Below are positions 5,336 to 12,951 of a stretch of 20,509 bases of DNA, in pieces. Made by a program: the position numbers and the translations under genes. How positions within the stretch are numbered: the first letter of the stretch is position 1; every line of letters starts with the position of its first letter. Below the pieces are notes generated by a model. That model made no database searches and was not told the origin of the DNA. It worked only from the letters and a program-made list of their open reading frames with translations. Source of the DNA: a virus; the IMG/VR virus record IMGVR_UViG_3300050821_003166, positions 1-20,509 of that record; one strand, 5' to 3'.

Positions 5336-8300
5336 TTAGACCTTCACCCCGATCTGCCTGAGACTCTGTACTATACCATCCGCCACGCCCCGCGAGCTAG
5401 GATTCAGCGCGTTCACCGTGATCGGGATTGAGCCGCCGCCCATACCCGGAGCTCCGGTGTTAAAGTTATTCACGGGCGTGCTCGGGATCTGGAAGGACTG
5501 ATTCGGCGTTACAGGCCGTTGCGGTGTGGGATTCGCCGCATAGTACGCATACATCGCCTGAAGGTCTAGAGCCGGCCTGCCGCCACCGGGATTGATCGTC
5601 AGAAACGAAGCCTCTTTGTCCGTCAAGCCCATTTGCCGACCGGCGAGCAGTTGCCACTGCGGAAGCCCGAGCGGATTCTGCTCAGCGGTTCCCATCAGCG
5701 CGCCCAACCCCTGATTACCCGGCTCCATGGATGCCCCGCCACTGGCCGACGCCGGCGAGCTCATCCACCAATCCATTGCCGTTCCCGCTGACTGAGCAAG
5801 ATCGCTTGCCGCACCGCCAGGCGTCGGCAGCCCGGTTGCCGACTGTGCGGTAAGGTTGAGTGGGTTCGCGAGCGTTCCCTGCGAGACCCCGCCGCCGGAG
5901 AGCGTCTGGGAGCCGGTGACCGTCTGCGCGATCGATTGCCACTGCGCGCCCGTCCCGCCGCTCCCAGCAACAACACGGCTGATCGTGTCCTGCATGTTTT
6001 GGATCATGTTCGCCAACGCCGCGAATACATCAGCCCCGCCGCCGCTACCCGCCCCTGTACCGCCCCCGCCGCTTCCCGTGCCGACGCCCGCCTCCATCAT
6101 GGCAATGATGATCGTGTTGTCGTTGTGCAGGTCGCTCAACTGCCCGGTCATTACCTCCAGGTCCATCCACGTGGCTTTCGTATACCCGAAGATTGACTCG
6201 CGCCCGTTGCCGCCCGTCTCCGCTTCGATCTTGCGGGTCGTCACCTCGATTTCGCCTGTTAGGTTTTCCAAGTGGGCCATCTGGAAACCCTGCACGATGC
6301 CGCTCAGAGCCTGGACTGCTACACCTACGATCGGCACTAAACTCCCGAGTGATCCCAACAGCGACGACGCGCCCCCAGCCGCACCGCCAGCGCCGCTGGC
6401 TGCCGACGCGCCAGCGCCGCCTCCAGATGTCGCCCAGTCCACGGCGCCGGAAATCGACGGGGCCCCTCCGGCGAGATCGGTCACAGCGCCGCCAGCGCCG
6501 CCAGCTACCGGGCCACCTATCCCGATGCTTCGTAGCAGACTTGTCATCGACCCGGTCACCGAGTCGATATTTGACTTGGTAAGGATCAGGTTGTCGATCA
6601 GGCTTTTCACGATCTCCTGCCCAATCGACTGCAAGGTTTTGGTGATGTCTTTTCCAAAATTCTGCCAGTCAAACAACGCCTGAGTTAACCCGCTCGACAT
6701 TGTCGAGAATACTGACGTGACCGATTTATTGACCTGGTTCCACAGATCCGCCTGCCCGCTCAATGCCGTCTTGATCTCATCCAGTCGCGCATGCTGTTCG
6801 TTGCTTGCATCAATGCCGGCCGCGTTCTCGTTCTTGATCGCCGCCGTCAGAACCTGCTCTTCGCCTTGTAGGTCCGTGGCCGCGCTGTTCACCTTCAGGA
6901 TTGCCAGCGCCCAGGCATTGTAGGCCGCGGTCTGATCTTGGATCGTGGCCTTACCAGCATCCATGTTTTTGGTGATCTGGTCGTAGTTGTCGGCCGCGAG
7001 TTTTGCTGAGTTAGCAAGCTGGAGAGTGGATTGCGACCCTTCAGCGTTCAGGATTTGAGCGGTACCGGCTACCGTGTTGCGCAGGTTTGCCATCACCGTC
7101 GTCAATTCGACAACGGTCTTAATCGGCGCGTCCCACTGCGCGAAAAGGCTCCTGATGTCAACCTGCAAAGTGGCTTTGGCGAGGTCTGTGTAAGTCTGTT
7201 GGAACCGCTGGAGGTGGTCGTTTAACATGTCCGCTTCGGTTTGAAACGCGGACATCTCGTCTATCGTCTCTTGGATCGGCGCCGGGTCCACCTTCCAATT
7301 GTTCAGCGCGGATGTGACACGCCCGACAGAATTCGCCGTGTCATCCATTGACTTCTGCAACGATGCCAGATACCCCAGAGTCGGCCCTGAAAACGTTGAG
7401 CTTCCAAAGTCATCAAGTGCAGCTTTGCCGCCGCGTACGGACTCGGCAAGCTTATCCATCGCCGTTTGAAAATTCCCGGTCGCCTGCTCAAGCTGTCCAC
7501 TGGTGAAGAGTCCGGCGTTCTGCTGGATGGTTGCAAACGCCGCTTGCAGGTCCACCAGGTTCTTTCCAAAGTCGGTCACGCCGAGGGCGCCTTCAGCTTT
7601 GCCGATCGCTGCCCAAGCCGCGCTCACTTCATCGAGAGCCGCTACGGTACCTTTGAGTTGGTTCACTAACTCTTGCTGCCGGGCTACCTGATCGGCGACA
7701 ATGGCATTCGATTTGTCAGCTTGCCACGTAGCTTGCAGGCTCACCAGTTTCGACTGCGCGGCTCCAAGCTCGCTAGTCAGGTCCGAGTAACTCTTGGAGA
7801 CCGCGCTTACCGAGTTCGCCGCATCTTTGAAGGCGTTCGGGTCACCGATCTGTGTCGCGATACTGGCCGGCGTGGCAGGTGACTGCCCAGCACCCGCGAG
7901 CATGATCGCATCCATCTGCGCCTTCGAAAAGTCCGGCACGGCGGCCACGTAGGTAGCCCCCAGCGCCACGGCTTCACGTGACATTGCCGCCATCGCATCA
8001 TGCCAGTCGGCCTGAAGTTGCAAGAATGCGGTATGGAATGGCTCTTCGATAAACGTGGCCGCCTGGACGATCCCCTGCTTGAAATCGGCCCACATACCGG
8101 AGAAGTCAAACAGCGGCGTAATGAAAAAGTTCTTGAGCGCGGTTCCGAAATCCGAGATCCGTTGAATTGATTCCCGAGTAGCGGTGTCGTAGCCCTCAGC
8201 GAGTTGCTGCGCGTGGTTCACCGCGTCCACGGTCGCCTGGTTCATCAGCGCCAGTCCTTCGGTTGCGTTTTTCCCGAAGAGTTGCACGGCGAGGTTTGCC

Positions 8301-9277
8301 CGGTCTATGGGATCAGCGAGCGATTGAAACGCTGCGACGAGTTGCTCGATACCGCCGGTCGTTTCCGGGTTGTTAAATGTCGAGCCGATCTCTTGCGATA
8401 ATCCGCTTACCCCGTTCGCCATCTGCCGGAGTTGGTCGAGATCGTTTTGCAGCCCGCTCCCGCCGAACAGGTCAAGCAGTGAGTTCCCAGCGCCGAGGAT
8501 ATCCCCAGCTCCCTGAAAGGTTGCGACGTTAGTATAGGACGTGCCGAGCTGGGACGCCAGGATCGCTTGAGCCGTGATTTCCGCATTGGTGGATTGAACC
8601 AGCGCCATAACGGCCGCCGCCGCAAGGGTCGCTGCGCCTGCGATCCCTGCAAACACAAGCCCGTCACCAGCCGAGGCCGCTGCGGTTCCTAATCCGGCCC
8701 AGAGGTCCGACAGAGCGGCTCCAGCCGTGCCTGCCGCCGTACCAACCGCTGCCACCTCCGGCGCCGCAGTCGCGGCCGCTCCGCCGAGCCCGGTAAAGGC
8801 CGCTGCCATACTAGCAGCGCCGGTCTCAGCCGCTGCCGCTGCTGCCGTGAACGTCGCACCCACTTCTGAAGTCAGACTAGCGCCCATCGCCATCGCGGAA
8901 TCCGCAACGGACGAGGCAGCCGTCGTCATAGATTCTGTCACCGTGGAGGCCATGTCCACGAATTGAGCCTTGAATGTGGTTGCTAACCCCTCCACGCCGC
9001 TCTTAATATCAGCAATGAAGGTCGTTCCCCACACCTTATCGATTGCCGTCGCCGTCGTCAGAAGTGCGCCGATTCCTTCAGCCGCATCCTTCGCTATGTT
9101 GAACGCCTCGCCGAAGGCCGACGAGATCGCCGCCCCCATACCGGAGGCTTTGTCTTTGGCAACCTGAGTTGCCGCGTCGAAGTCGGCCGCGAGTTCCGAA
9201 AAGTCTCCGGTGATCGCGACTTTAACGCCGCCGATCAGTTCTGAATTGTCATTCGGATTGTTCGGATCATTTGCCAT
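5336..9277 (-). CDS. Tape measure protein, 1313 aa
   Basis: This is by far the longest gene, beginning MANDPNNPNDNSELIGGVKV at an ATG that overlaps the stop of the frameshifted chaperone by 11 nt. It is rich in Ala, Gly, Ser and Thr and largely helical, with long coiled-coil-like stretches (about residues 480-880). There is a hydrophobic segment around 205-226 (LVFAGIAGAATLAAAAVMAL) and Gly-rich low-complexity runs near 960-1080. These are hallmarks of tape measure proteins, which fill the tail lumen, set tail length and reach the host membrane on injection. At roughly 1.5 Å per residue, a tail near 200 nm would be expected. No lysozyme or peptidase motif is seen. Order (tube, chaperone pair, tape measure) supports the call. 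Confidence 0.93.
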   Translation of the reverse strand: MANDPNNPNDNSELIGGVKVAITGDFSELAADFDAATQVAKDKASGMGAAISSAFGEAFNIAKDAAEGIGALLTTATAIDKVWGTTFIADIKSGVEGLATTFKAQFVDMASTVTESMTTAASSVADSAMAMGASLTSEVGATFTAAAAAAETGAASMAAAFTGLGGAAATAAPEVAAVGTAAGTAGAALSDLWAGLGTAAASAGDGLVFAGIAGAATLAAAAVMALVQSTNAEITAQAILASQLGTSYTNVATFQGAGDILGAGNSLLDLFGGSGLQNDLDQLRQMANGVSGLSQEIGSTFNNPETTGGIEQLVAAFQSLADPIDRANLAVQLFGKNATEGLALMNQATVDAVNHAQQLAEGYDTATRESIQRISDFGTALKNFFITPLFDFSGMWADFKQGIVQAATFIEEPFHTAFLQLQADWHDAMAAMSREAVALGATYVAAVPDFSKAQMDAIMLAGAGQSPATPASIATQIGDPNAFKDAANSVSAVSKSYSDLTSELGAAQSKLVSLQATWQADKSNAIVADQVARQQELVNQLKGTVAALDEVSAAWAAIGKAEGALGVTDFGKNLVDLQAAFATIQQNAGLFTSGQLEQATGNFQTAMDKLAESVRGGKAALDDFGSSTFSGPTLGYLASLQKSMDDTANSVGRVTSALNNWKVDPAPIQETIDEMSAFQTEADMLNDHLQRFQQTYTDLAKATLQVDIRSLFAQWDAPIKTVVELTTVMANLRNTVAGTAQILNAEGSQSTLQLANSAKLAADNYDQITKNMDAGKATIQDQTAAYNAWALAILKVNSAATDLQGEEQVLTAAIKNENAAGIDASNEQHARLDEIKTALSGQADLWNQVNKSVTSVFSTMSSGLTQALFDWQNFGKDITKTLQSIGQEIVKSLIDNLILTKSNIDSVTGSMTSLLRSIGIGGPVAGGAGGAVTDLAGGAPSISGAVDWATSGGGAGASAASGAGGAAGGASSLLGSLGSLVPIVGVAVQALSGIVQGFQMAHLENLTGEIEVTTRKIEAETGGNGRESIFGYTKATWMDLEVMTGQLSDLHNDNTIIIAMMEAGVGTGSGGGGTGAGSGGGADVFAALANMIQNMQDTISRVVAGSGGTGAQWQSIAQTVTGSQTLSGGGVSQGTLANPLNLTAQSATGLPTPGGAASDLAQSAGTAMDWWMSSPASASGGASMEPGNQGLGALMGTAEQNPLGLPQWQLLAGRQMGLTDKEASFLTINPGGGRPALDLQAMYAYYAANPTPQRPVTPNQSFQIPSTPVNNFNTGAPGMGGGSIPITVNALNPSSRGVADGIVQSLRQIGVKV

Positions 9278-10081
9278 AGCAGTTATGCACCTCTCTCGCC
9301 TTCACAGGGAGCCCGCAGTCTGGACACTTCACCTCGCGGCGCATCATGCCGGCTAACAGCGCCATTTTCTCGTCGAGGCTCTGCGGTTTCGCCTCGTACC
9401 CCGGCATCCACATATCGGGCGTGAACGGCTTCGGGTGCTTCTGCGGATCCCGGTGGATATTGTGGAGCGTGGCCTGGATGCCAGCATGGATTTGCATCGG
9501 CAGTTCTCGCGAGCGCTCCCACTGGTGTACCAGCGCCGCGTGCTCGCGAGGTGTCAACCGCCATAACTTATCATCGCTCAGGCCGAGGCCGTGCGGCGAG
9601 GTTCCGAAGGCCCAAATATCGAGCCAGTACTGATCTCGATCTACTGGAGCGCCGGGCCCGCTTCTGTGGTTGCCGCCGGCGCCGGGCTGGGAGCGGTCGA
9701 CGGCTGTACTTTTCGCATCGAGGCCCACACCGCCGTGCAGCATTCAACCCACTTGTCGAGCGGGATCATGGTCGCCCATTCTTCGGCCGTCCTGACAGGT
9801 TCGTGATTCTCTGTGAAGTTATGGGCTGTGCAGGCCGTAAAGAGTTCCATCATGGCCGCCACGCGCCCTGGCTTACCCGGCGCGTCCTTGTCGATCGATC
9901 CGTCCGGCAGCGTGGCCGGCTTCAGGAGCTGGAAGACGCTCGCCAGGTCGACGCCTTGCCGGTCGAGCCGGTATTGAGCGTAGAGGGAGAAAATGACGGT
10001 GTAGAAGCGCCCGCCGATCTCAACAACGGGGTATTCGATAGGAGGCCCTTGTTTAGTGGTTCCGTTTGTCAGTGCGTTCAT
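9267..10081 (-). CDS. Tail assembly chaperone, long -1 frameshift product (gpGT-like), about 271 aa
   Basis: This is the fusion made if ribosomes slip -1 at GGGCCCG (9653-9659): the first 143 residues of the short form are followed by 128 residues read in the second frame to TGA at 9267. The join reads TEAGP then GAPVDRDQYWLDIWAFG. The second frame has no plausible start of its own near the junction, and its sequence (YWLDIWAFGTSPHGLGLSDD and so on) looks coding. In lambda-like phages the long form bridges tape measure and tube subunits during tail assembly. Its C-terminus carries a Cys-x2-Cys-x9-His-x-Cys zinc-ribbon-like motif (fusion residues about 253-268) absent from the short form. It overlaps the tape-measure start. 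Confidence 0.78.
9618..9659 (-). promoter_or_regulatory. -1 programmed frameshift signal (GGGCCCG plus downstream structure)
   Basis: In the chaperone frame the heptamer reads G GGC CCG, an exact X XXY YYZ slippery site, with the zero-frame TAG four codons later. After a 5-nt spacer, CCAGTA (9642-9647) can pair with TACTGG (9624-9629), with the stop codon partly inside the stem. ATCGAG (9635-9640) can pair with CTCGAT (9618-9623), an interleaved alternative helix. This is the expected position and direction for the conserved tail-gene frameshift of siphoviruses; lambda uses GGGAAAG. Confidence 0.75.
9641..10081 (-). CDS. Tail assembly chaperone, short form (gpG-like), 146 aa
   Basis: The chosen ATG at 10081 gives MNALTNGTTKQGPPIEYPVV. 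The frame is open 80 codons further upstream, but that part reads as non-coding. The sequence (VVEIGGRFYTVIFSLYAQYRL, then ELFTACTAHNF) and its place between tail tube and tape measure fit the tail assembly chaperone family. Its members coat the tape measure and recruit tube subunits, and are absent from the finished virion. The C-terminus is a Pro/Ala/Thr-rich linker in which the frameshift occurs, and it terminates at TAG (9641). There is no SD. A TATTCT box sits 7 nt before the ATG, so a leaderless start or weak initiation is possible. Confidence 0.8.
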   Translation of the reverse strand: MNALTNGTTKQGPPIEYPVVEIGGRFYTVIFSLYAQYRLDRQGVDLASVFQLLKPATLPDGSIDKDAPGKPGRVAAMMELFTACTAHNFTENHEPVRTAEEWATMIPLDKWVECCTAVWASMRKVQPSTAPSPAPAATTEAGPALQ

Positions 10082-10265
10082 GCCGCAAAGAATACCACAA
10101 AAATGAAAGTGGGGAGTCTGGGGAATCATTGCGGCCCGCTCGCTTGACGAGACCACCAGGCTATTCCTTGGCTCCCCTGCGTGGGGTTTTATCGTTGGTA
10201 GCCGGAACGGTTGCCCTTGGCGAACGGTCGCCCAGGACCGCCCCGGCCTCTGTGAATTCTCTATT
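10082..10265 (-). promoter_or_regulatory. Structured 184-bp gap between tail tube and chaperone genes, with a -10-like box
   Basis: This is the only sizeable gap in the structural operon. It holds the hairpin described separately at 10216-10236, a CCCC-5 nt-GGGG hairpin at 10174-10186, and TATTCT (10089-10094) exactly 7 nt before the chaperone ATG. No good -35 lies 17-18 nt upstream of TATTCT, so the promoter is weakly supported. No convincing small gene is visible. Confidence 0.4.
10216..10236 (-). terminator. Hairpin after the tail tube gene (possible attenuator)
   Basis: Forward CCTTGGCGA and TCGCCCAGG form a 9-position stem with one internal mismatch around the loop ACGG. It begins 29 nt after the tail tube stop. 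There is no U-tract, so full termination is unlikely. A partial stop or RNA-end stabiliser would help make far more tube protein than chaperone or tape measure. Confidence 0.4.
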
Positions 10266-10733
10266 CTATAAGAGGATGGGCTCGTTTGTGAAGGAAAAGG
10301 TAACCTGCGCTTCGAGCACACCCGCCACCTTCGCGGTCATCGAGAATTTGGAAATGTAGCCCTGGAAGTACCAGGTTGTCGCCGCGGCATCTGGGAACGT
10401 GATCGAGTACTCCCGCAATTGCCGCGACGTGAACACGCTCAGCAAGCCGTTGGTTCCGTTGTGGCCCTCGGGAGTCGCCGGCACGCCGTCGCTACCCGGT
10501 GAGCTCGGGATGAAGTACAGCGGCAATGTAATATCGCCGTTATCGAGCAATGTTACGATCTTGGAGCGCCACGGGTTCGCGTTGCTGTGGCTGGTGACAT
10601 CGACCACCGCGCAGCTCATCGTGGGTCCGGTGAGATCTCCGACATTCGCGATCACGTTGAACGTTAGCGGCGATCCCATGTTGGAGATCTTGAAAAGGGT
10701 ATTAATTGCGGGCTGTGCCTGCGCGATTGCCAT
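10266..10733 (-). CDS. Major tail tube protein, 155 aa
   Basis: The ATG at 10733 has AAGGAG about 9 nt upstream. The protein begins MAIAQAQPAINTLFKISN, then VIANVGDLTGPTMSCAVVDV, and ends with VAGVLEAQVTFSFTNEP. The 'vGDl.GP...ttiDvTsH' pattern, a helix with a strand returning at the end (QGYISKFSMTAKVAGV), and the length are typical of siphovirus tail tube subunits, which stack as hexameric rings to form the DNA conduit. It sits after the tail terminator gene and before the frameshifting chaperone, the canonical order. Some tube proteins carry an Ig-like C-terminal domain; none is present here. It is probably highly expressed, in line with its strong SD. Confidence 0.88.
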   Translation of the reverse strand: MAIAQAQPAINTLFKISNMGSPLTFNVIANVGDLTGPTMSCAVVDVTSHSNANPWRSKIVTLLDNGDITLPLYFIPSSPGSDGVPATPEGHNGTNGLLSVFTSRQLREYSITFPDAAATTWYFQGYISKFSMTAKVAGVLEAQVTFSFTNEPILL

Positions 10734-10745
10734 TGATTTAGCTCC

Positions 10746-11168
10746 TTATTCTTCCAAATTGAAAAGTCTAACGTCCAGAGTTTGTACCGGAACTGGAGGA
10801 GTTATCTGGAAATCCATACCAGCCCGTTGATTTAACAAAAACGTGGGCGCGTTCGGCCCCGTTACCGTTCCGCCCGTTGCGTTCAGGTCGAGCGTATCCA
10901 GAAATGCGATGACCGCCTTCGCTACCAGGCGAGCGTGCTCATGGTCGGTGTCTCGTACGTCAATCTGAAACCGCGGCCGGTCGATCAACGTTCGGCCCTG
11001 CATCAAGTAGTCGGTCGCCGTCGAGATGCGCCGCACGGTCACCGCCGGCAGTGCGGAGTTCTGAACGTGCTGCACGTCGTACCAGCGAAACGGCGCCGTT
11101 CCCAAGAGGCCCTGCAGGGTCACGTTAGCCGCCGCCAGCGTTCGTAATTTCACTTCCGCGGTACTCAC
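10746..11168 (-). CDS. Tail terminator/completion protein, 140 aa
   Basis: It starts at GTG 11168, overlapping the TGA of the upstream neck gene (GTGA), a sign of translational coupling. The protein has an N-terminal helix (MSTAEVKLRTLAAANVTLQG), LPAVTVRRIST, a 'LIDRPRFQIDVRDTDHEHA' segment and a long helix AKAVIAFLDTLD, closing with beta strands. This arrangement (F/Y-x-I/V-D-V followed by a helix) matches the tail terminator family (DUF3168/lambda gpU-like), which caps the finished tail and joins it to the head. Neighbours on both sides (HK97 gp10-like and tail tube) agree. Family membership is by pattern only. Confidence 0.78.
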   Translation of the reverse strand: MSTAEVKLRTLAAANVTLQGLLGTAPFRWYDVQHVQNSALPAVTVRRISTATDYLMQGRTLIDRPRFQIDVRDTDHEHARLVAKAVIAFLDTLDLNATGGTVTGPNAPTFLLNQRAGMDFQITPPVPVQTLDVRLFNLEE

Positions 11169-11578
11169 TGGCGCAACCTCAACGCGAATATTCCAAGCAT
11201 CTCTTGCCGCGCCGTGTCAAGCGCCGGCCGTAAGTACGGCTGCGCCGGCATCCCAGCCCAGTCCTGATCGTATGGATAGGGTCCGGCGCCCTCGGAAGCT
11301 TCACCAGCTCGCCCGGTGCCGTACTCCACGTACGCCGCGTACGGCTGCTCGAAGACAACATCCGCAATCGCCGCGCCTTCCGTCTCGCGGGTCACTACGC
11401 GCCCAGACTCCTTCAGCGCGCCTGTGTCTACAGGTACGATTGCCTGCGCTTCGACGAGTACCACCTGAGCCGCTTCCGTGGTCGCAGCCAGAACTGCCGG
11501 CGTGATGCGCTCGGCGATGAACCGGCCCATGTCGCCTCGCGGTGTGTACGTCGCCGTTGCGTGGAGTTGGAAGCCCAT
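11165..11578 (-). CDS. HK97 gp10-like neck/tail component, 137 aa
   Basis: The ATG at 11578 lies 1 nt past the upstream stop. The diagnostic motifs of the HK97 gp10 family are clear: IVPVDTGALKESGRVV (residues about 48-63), then YAAYVEYGTG (about 83-92), and a C-terminal GMPAQPYLRPALD followed by a helix. The family acts at the head-tail interface during neck assembly of siphoviruses. The length is close to typical. It overlaps the tail terminator start by 4 nt. No anomalies are seen. Confidence 0.88.
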   Translation of the reverse strand: MGFQLHATATYTPRGDMGRFIAERITPAVLAATTEAAQVVLVEAQAIVPVDTGALKESGRVVTRETEGAAIADVVFEQPYAAYVEYGTGRAGEASEGAGPYPYDQDWAGMPAQPYLRPALDTARQEMLGIFALRLRQ

Positions 11579-11579
11579 A

Positions 11580-12020
11580 TCAAATACTCGCGAACTTGAG
11601 CTCCATCCTTGTCATCTGAATTTGCGAGTCCGCTTCCGCGCCCAGGATGTCGTACGCCGTCGTGTCCACCAGCGCCCCGTTTACGTCGAAGGTTTCCATG
11701 AGGGCCCGCCCGCCTGACTGGGTCGTCGAGACCACGTTCGGGTGGTAGCCGTCCATCAACACATGGCGCAACTCCAAATTCATGATTTCTTCGAGACTCT
11801 TCACGTCGGTCGCCTGAATCCGTGCGCTCGATGGCGGCGCCGACATACACTTGATCCGCACCAACCCGGCCACGTTGACGAAGAGTCCGTCAGGTGCGCC
11901 CGAGGGCCCCAGGTTGCCGCTGGGGACTTGGATCGTGCAGAGCGTCGTCGTGAACAAGCCAGTCGCCAGCGCTTCCGGCATAACAGCCTGTAACTCGTAG
12001 CTGAGCCCCTGATAAGCCAT
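11580..12020 (-). CDS. Head closure/head-tail joining protein, 146 aa
   Basis: The ATG at 12020 is 2 nt after the connector stop, with AGGG upstream. After an N-terminal 'MAYQGLSYELQAVMPEALA' region, the protein holds beta-rich segments (LVRIKCMSAPPS, then RHVLMDGYHPNVV, then YDILGAEADSQIQMTRMEL). These fit the head-tail adaptor/stopper group (lambda gpFII, SPP1 gp16-like), which closes the filled capsid and docks the tail. The assignment rests mostly on position between the connector and HK97 gp10-like genes and on the RH-x-L-DGY-P strand pattern. It could be a different neck protein. Confidence 0.6.
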   Translation of the reverse strand: MAYQGLSYELQAVMPEALATGLFTTTLCTIQVPSGNLGPSGAPDGLFVNVAGLVRIKCMSAPPSSARIQATDVKSLEEIMNLELRHVLMDGYHPNVVSTTQSGGRALMETFDVNGALVDTTAYDILGAEADSQIQMTRMELKFASI

Positions 12021-12022
12021 CG

Positions 12023-12481
12023 TTAACCCTGGAACAACCGTAACAACTGCTTGTACACGCGCTCGCGCGTCGTGAAGGCGTCAACCACCATTTCAGCGAT
12101 AGCGAAGTGGCCGCCGTTTCTCTCGGTGTCCCGGTAAGCTTCGGCCTGGGTGTGGAGTGCCGCCGCCGCCGCATCGTGACCGAGTTTCACGTCAAGAATC
12201 TGCGAGATCGCCGCCAGGCGCGCCTTGTTCGAAGCGATGGAGTCGAGCGCCAGCGCCGCCGCGAAGTACGGAGAGTACACCTGAGGGACCGGTGGGTTTT
12301 GCAGTTGCGCTCCATTGACGGCCGCTTGCCCGCTCACGTACAGAGACTGGCTCGACGTGGCAAATAGAAAGATGTTGATCTCCGCGTCGTTGTAGATTGG
12401 CTTCGTGGAGTCGGTATCCGGGATCAGCAGCCGCACGATGGTGAACGGCGTTAGCTGTGTAGGGTCGTAGGTGAACGCCAA
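12023..12481 (-). CDS. Head-tail connector protein, 152 aa (TTG start)
   Basis: The only sensible start is TTG at 12481, preceded by GGGGGAA; the next Met is far inside (residue 130). It begins MAFTYDPTQLTPFTIVRLLI, then PDTDSTKPIYNDAEINIFL, and is otherwise all helical, including an Ala-rich central helix (YFAAALALDSIASNK). The 'VRlliPDtd....DaEI..fL' start and helical bundle are those of head-tail connector/adaptor proteins of the HK97 gp6 type, which sit under the portal. Its place just after the capsid genes fits. It starts 1 nt beyond the stop of the signal-peptide-bearing gene. Confidence 0.72.
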   Translation of the reverse strand: MAFTYDPTQLTPFTIVRLLIPDTDSTKPIYNDAEINIFLFATSSQSLYVSGQAAVNGAQLQNPPVPQVYSPYFAAALALDSIASNKARLAAISQILDVKLGHDAAAAALHTQAEAYRDTERNGGHFAIAEMVVDAFTTRERVYKQLLRLFQG

Positions 12482-12482
12482 G

Positions 12483-12869
12483 TCAGTTCCCCCACATCAC
12501 GGAGATTTTGTCCGAGCTTGCCGCGTAGTAGTAAATTGCCCCGAGGTTGTAAAAGTGCTGGTTCACCGCTTCGCGCGAGTCCGCCGGTAGCGCTGGGAAG
12601 AAAAATGTCCCGCCGGCCGCGATCGGCTGACCCCTGCTTGAACTGGTCGTTGAGTCGCCGAGCCGGATGACGGCCGCGTTGCCGCTCTGCGCGATCACAG
12701 ACACCCACCGCGCCGTGCCGCCAGCCGAGACGAGTTGGTGAGCCGATCCGTCGCCCGTTATATCCGCCGGCGTCGTAGGCGCCACGGTCCCGCCCTGAGC
12801 CGTGACCACGTGCGGTGTGTAACTCCCCCAGATTCCTATCGCGATAATCAGAATGAGTACGTTTCTCAT
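12483..12869 (-). CDS. Small protein with Sec-type signal sequence, 128 aa, inside the capsid operon
   Basis: The ATG at 12869 (a TTG lies two codons upstream) gives MRNVLILIIAIGIWGSYTPH followed by VVTA, a clear basic/hydrophobic/AxA-type signal sequence with likely cleavage after VTA. The rest, about 105 residues, is beta-rich: SAHQLVSAGGTARWVSVIAQ, VIRLGDSTTSSSRGQPIAAGG and YYYAASSDKISVMWGN. This resembles small head-fibre/decoration-type domains encoded near capsid genes. A secreted or membrane-anchored virion-like protein is unusual, and it may instead act in the host envelope, for example in superinfection exclusion. There is no SD. It is followed at once by the connector gene. The function is unknown. 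Confidence 0.7.
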   Translation of the reverse strand: MRNVLILIIAIGIWGSYTPHVVTAQGGTVAPTTPADITGDGSAHQLVSAGGTARWVSVIAQSGNAAVIRLGDSTTSSSRGQPIAAGGTFFFPALPADSREAVNQHFYNLGAIYYYAASSDKISVMWGN

Positions 12870-12951
12870 AATCAAAATGGCGCGCCGTTTGGCTTCGGCC
12901 CCCCGGCGTTCACCGCGTACGCGCCATAACCGCTCCCTGGTTAAGAGGTCG

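Noticed and set aside
9618-9647. Classical H-type pseudoknot after the slippery site
   Set aside because: The two 6-bp pairings interleave, but the loop crossing the first stem would be 0 nt, which is sterically implausible at full length. Kept only as alternative hairpins.
10174-10190. CCCC-TGCGT-GGGG-TTTT plus-strand terminator
   Set aside because: It looks like an intrinsic terminator only for plus-strand transcription, and no plus-strand gene precedes it. The stem is only 4 bp.
10082-10321. N-terminal 80-residue extension of the tail chaperone
   Set aside because: The frame is open, but it overlaps the end of the tail tube gene and the structured gap, and its Arg/Ser/Pro-rich translation is unlike the family.
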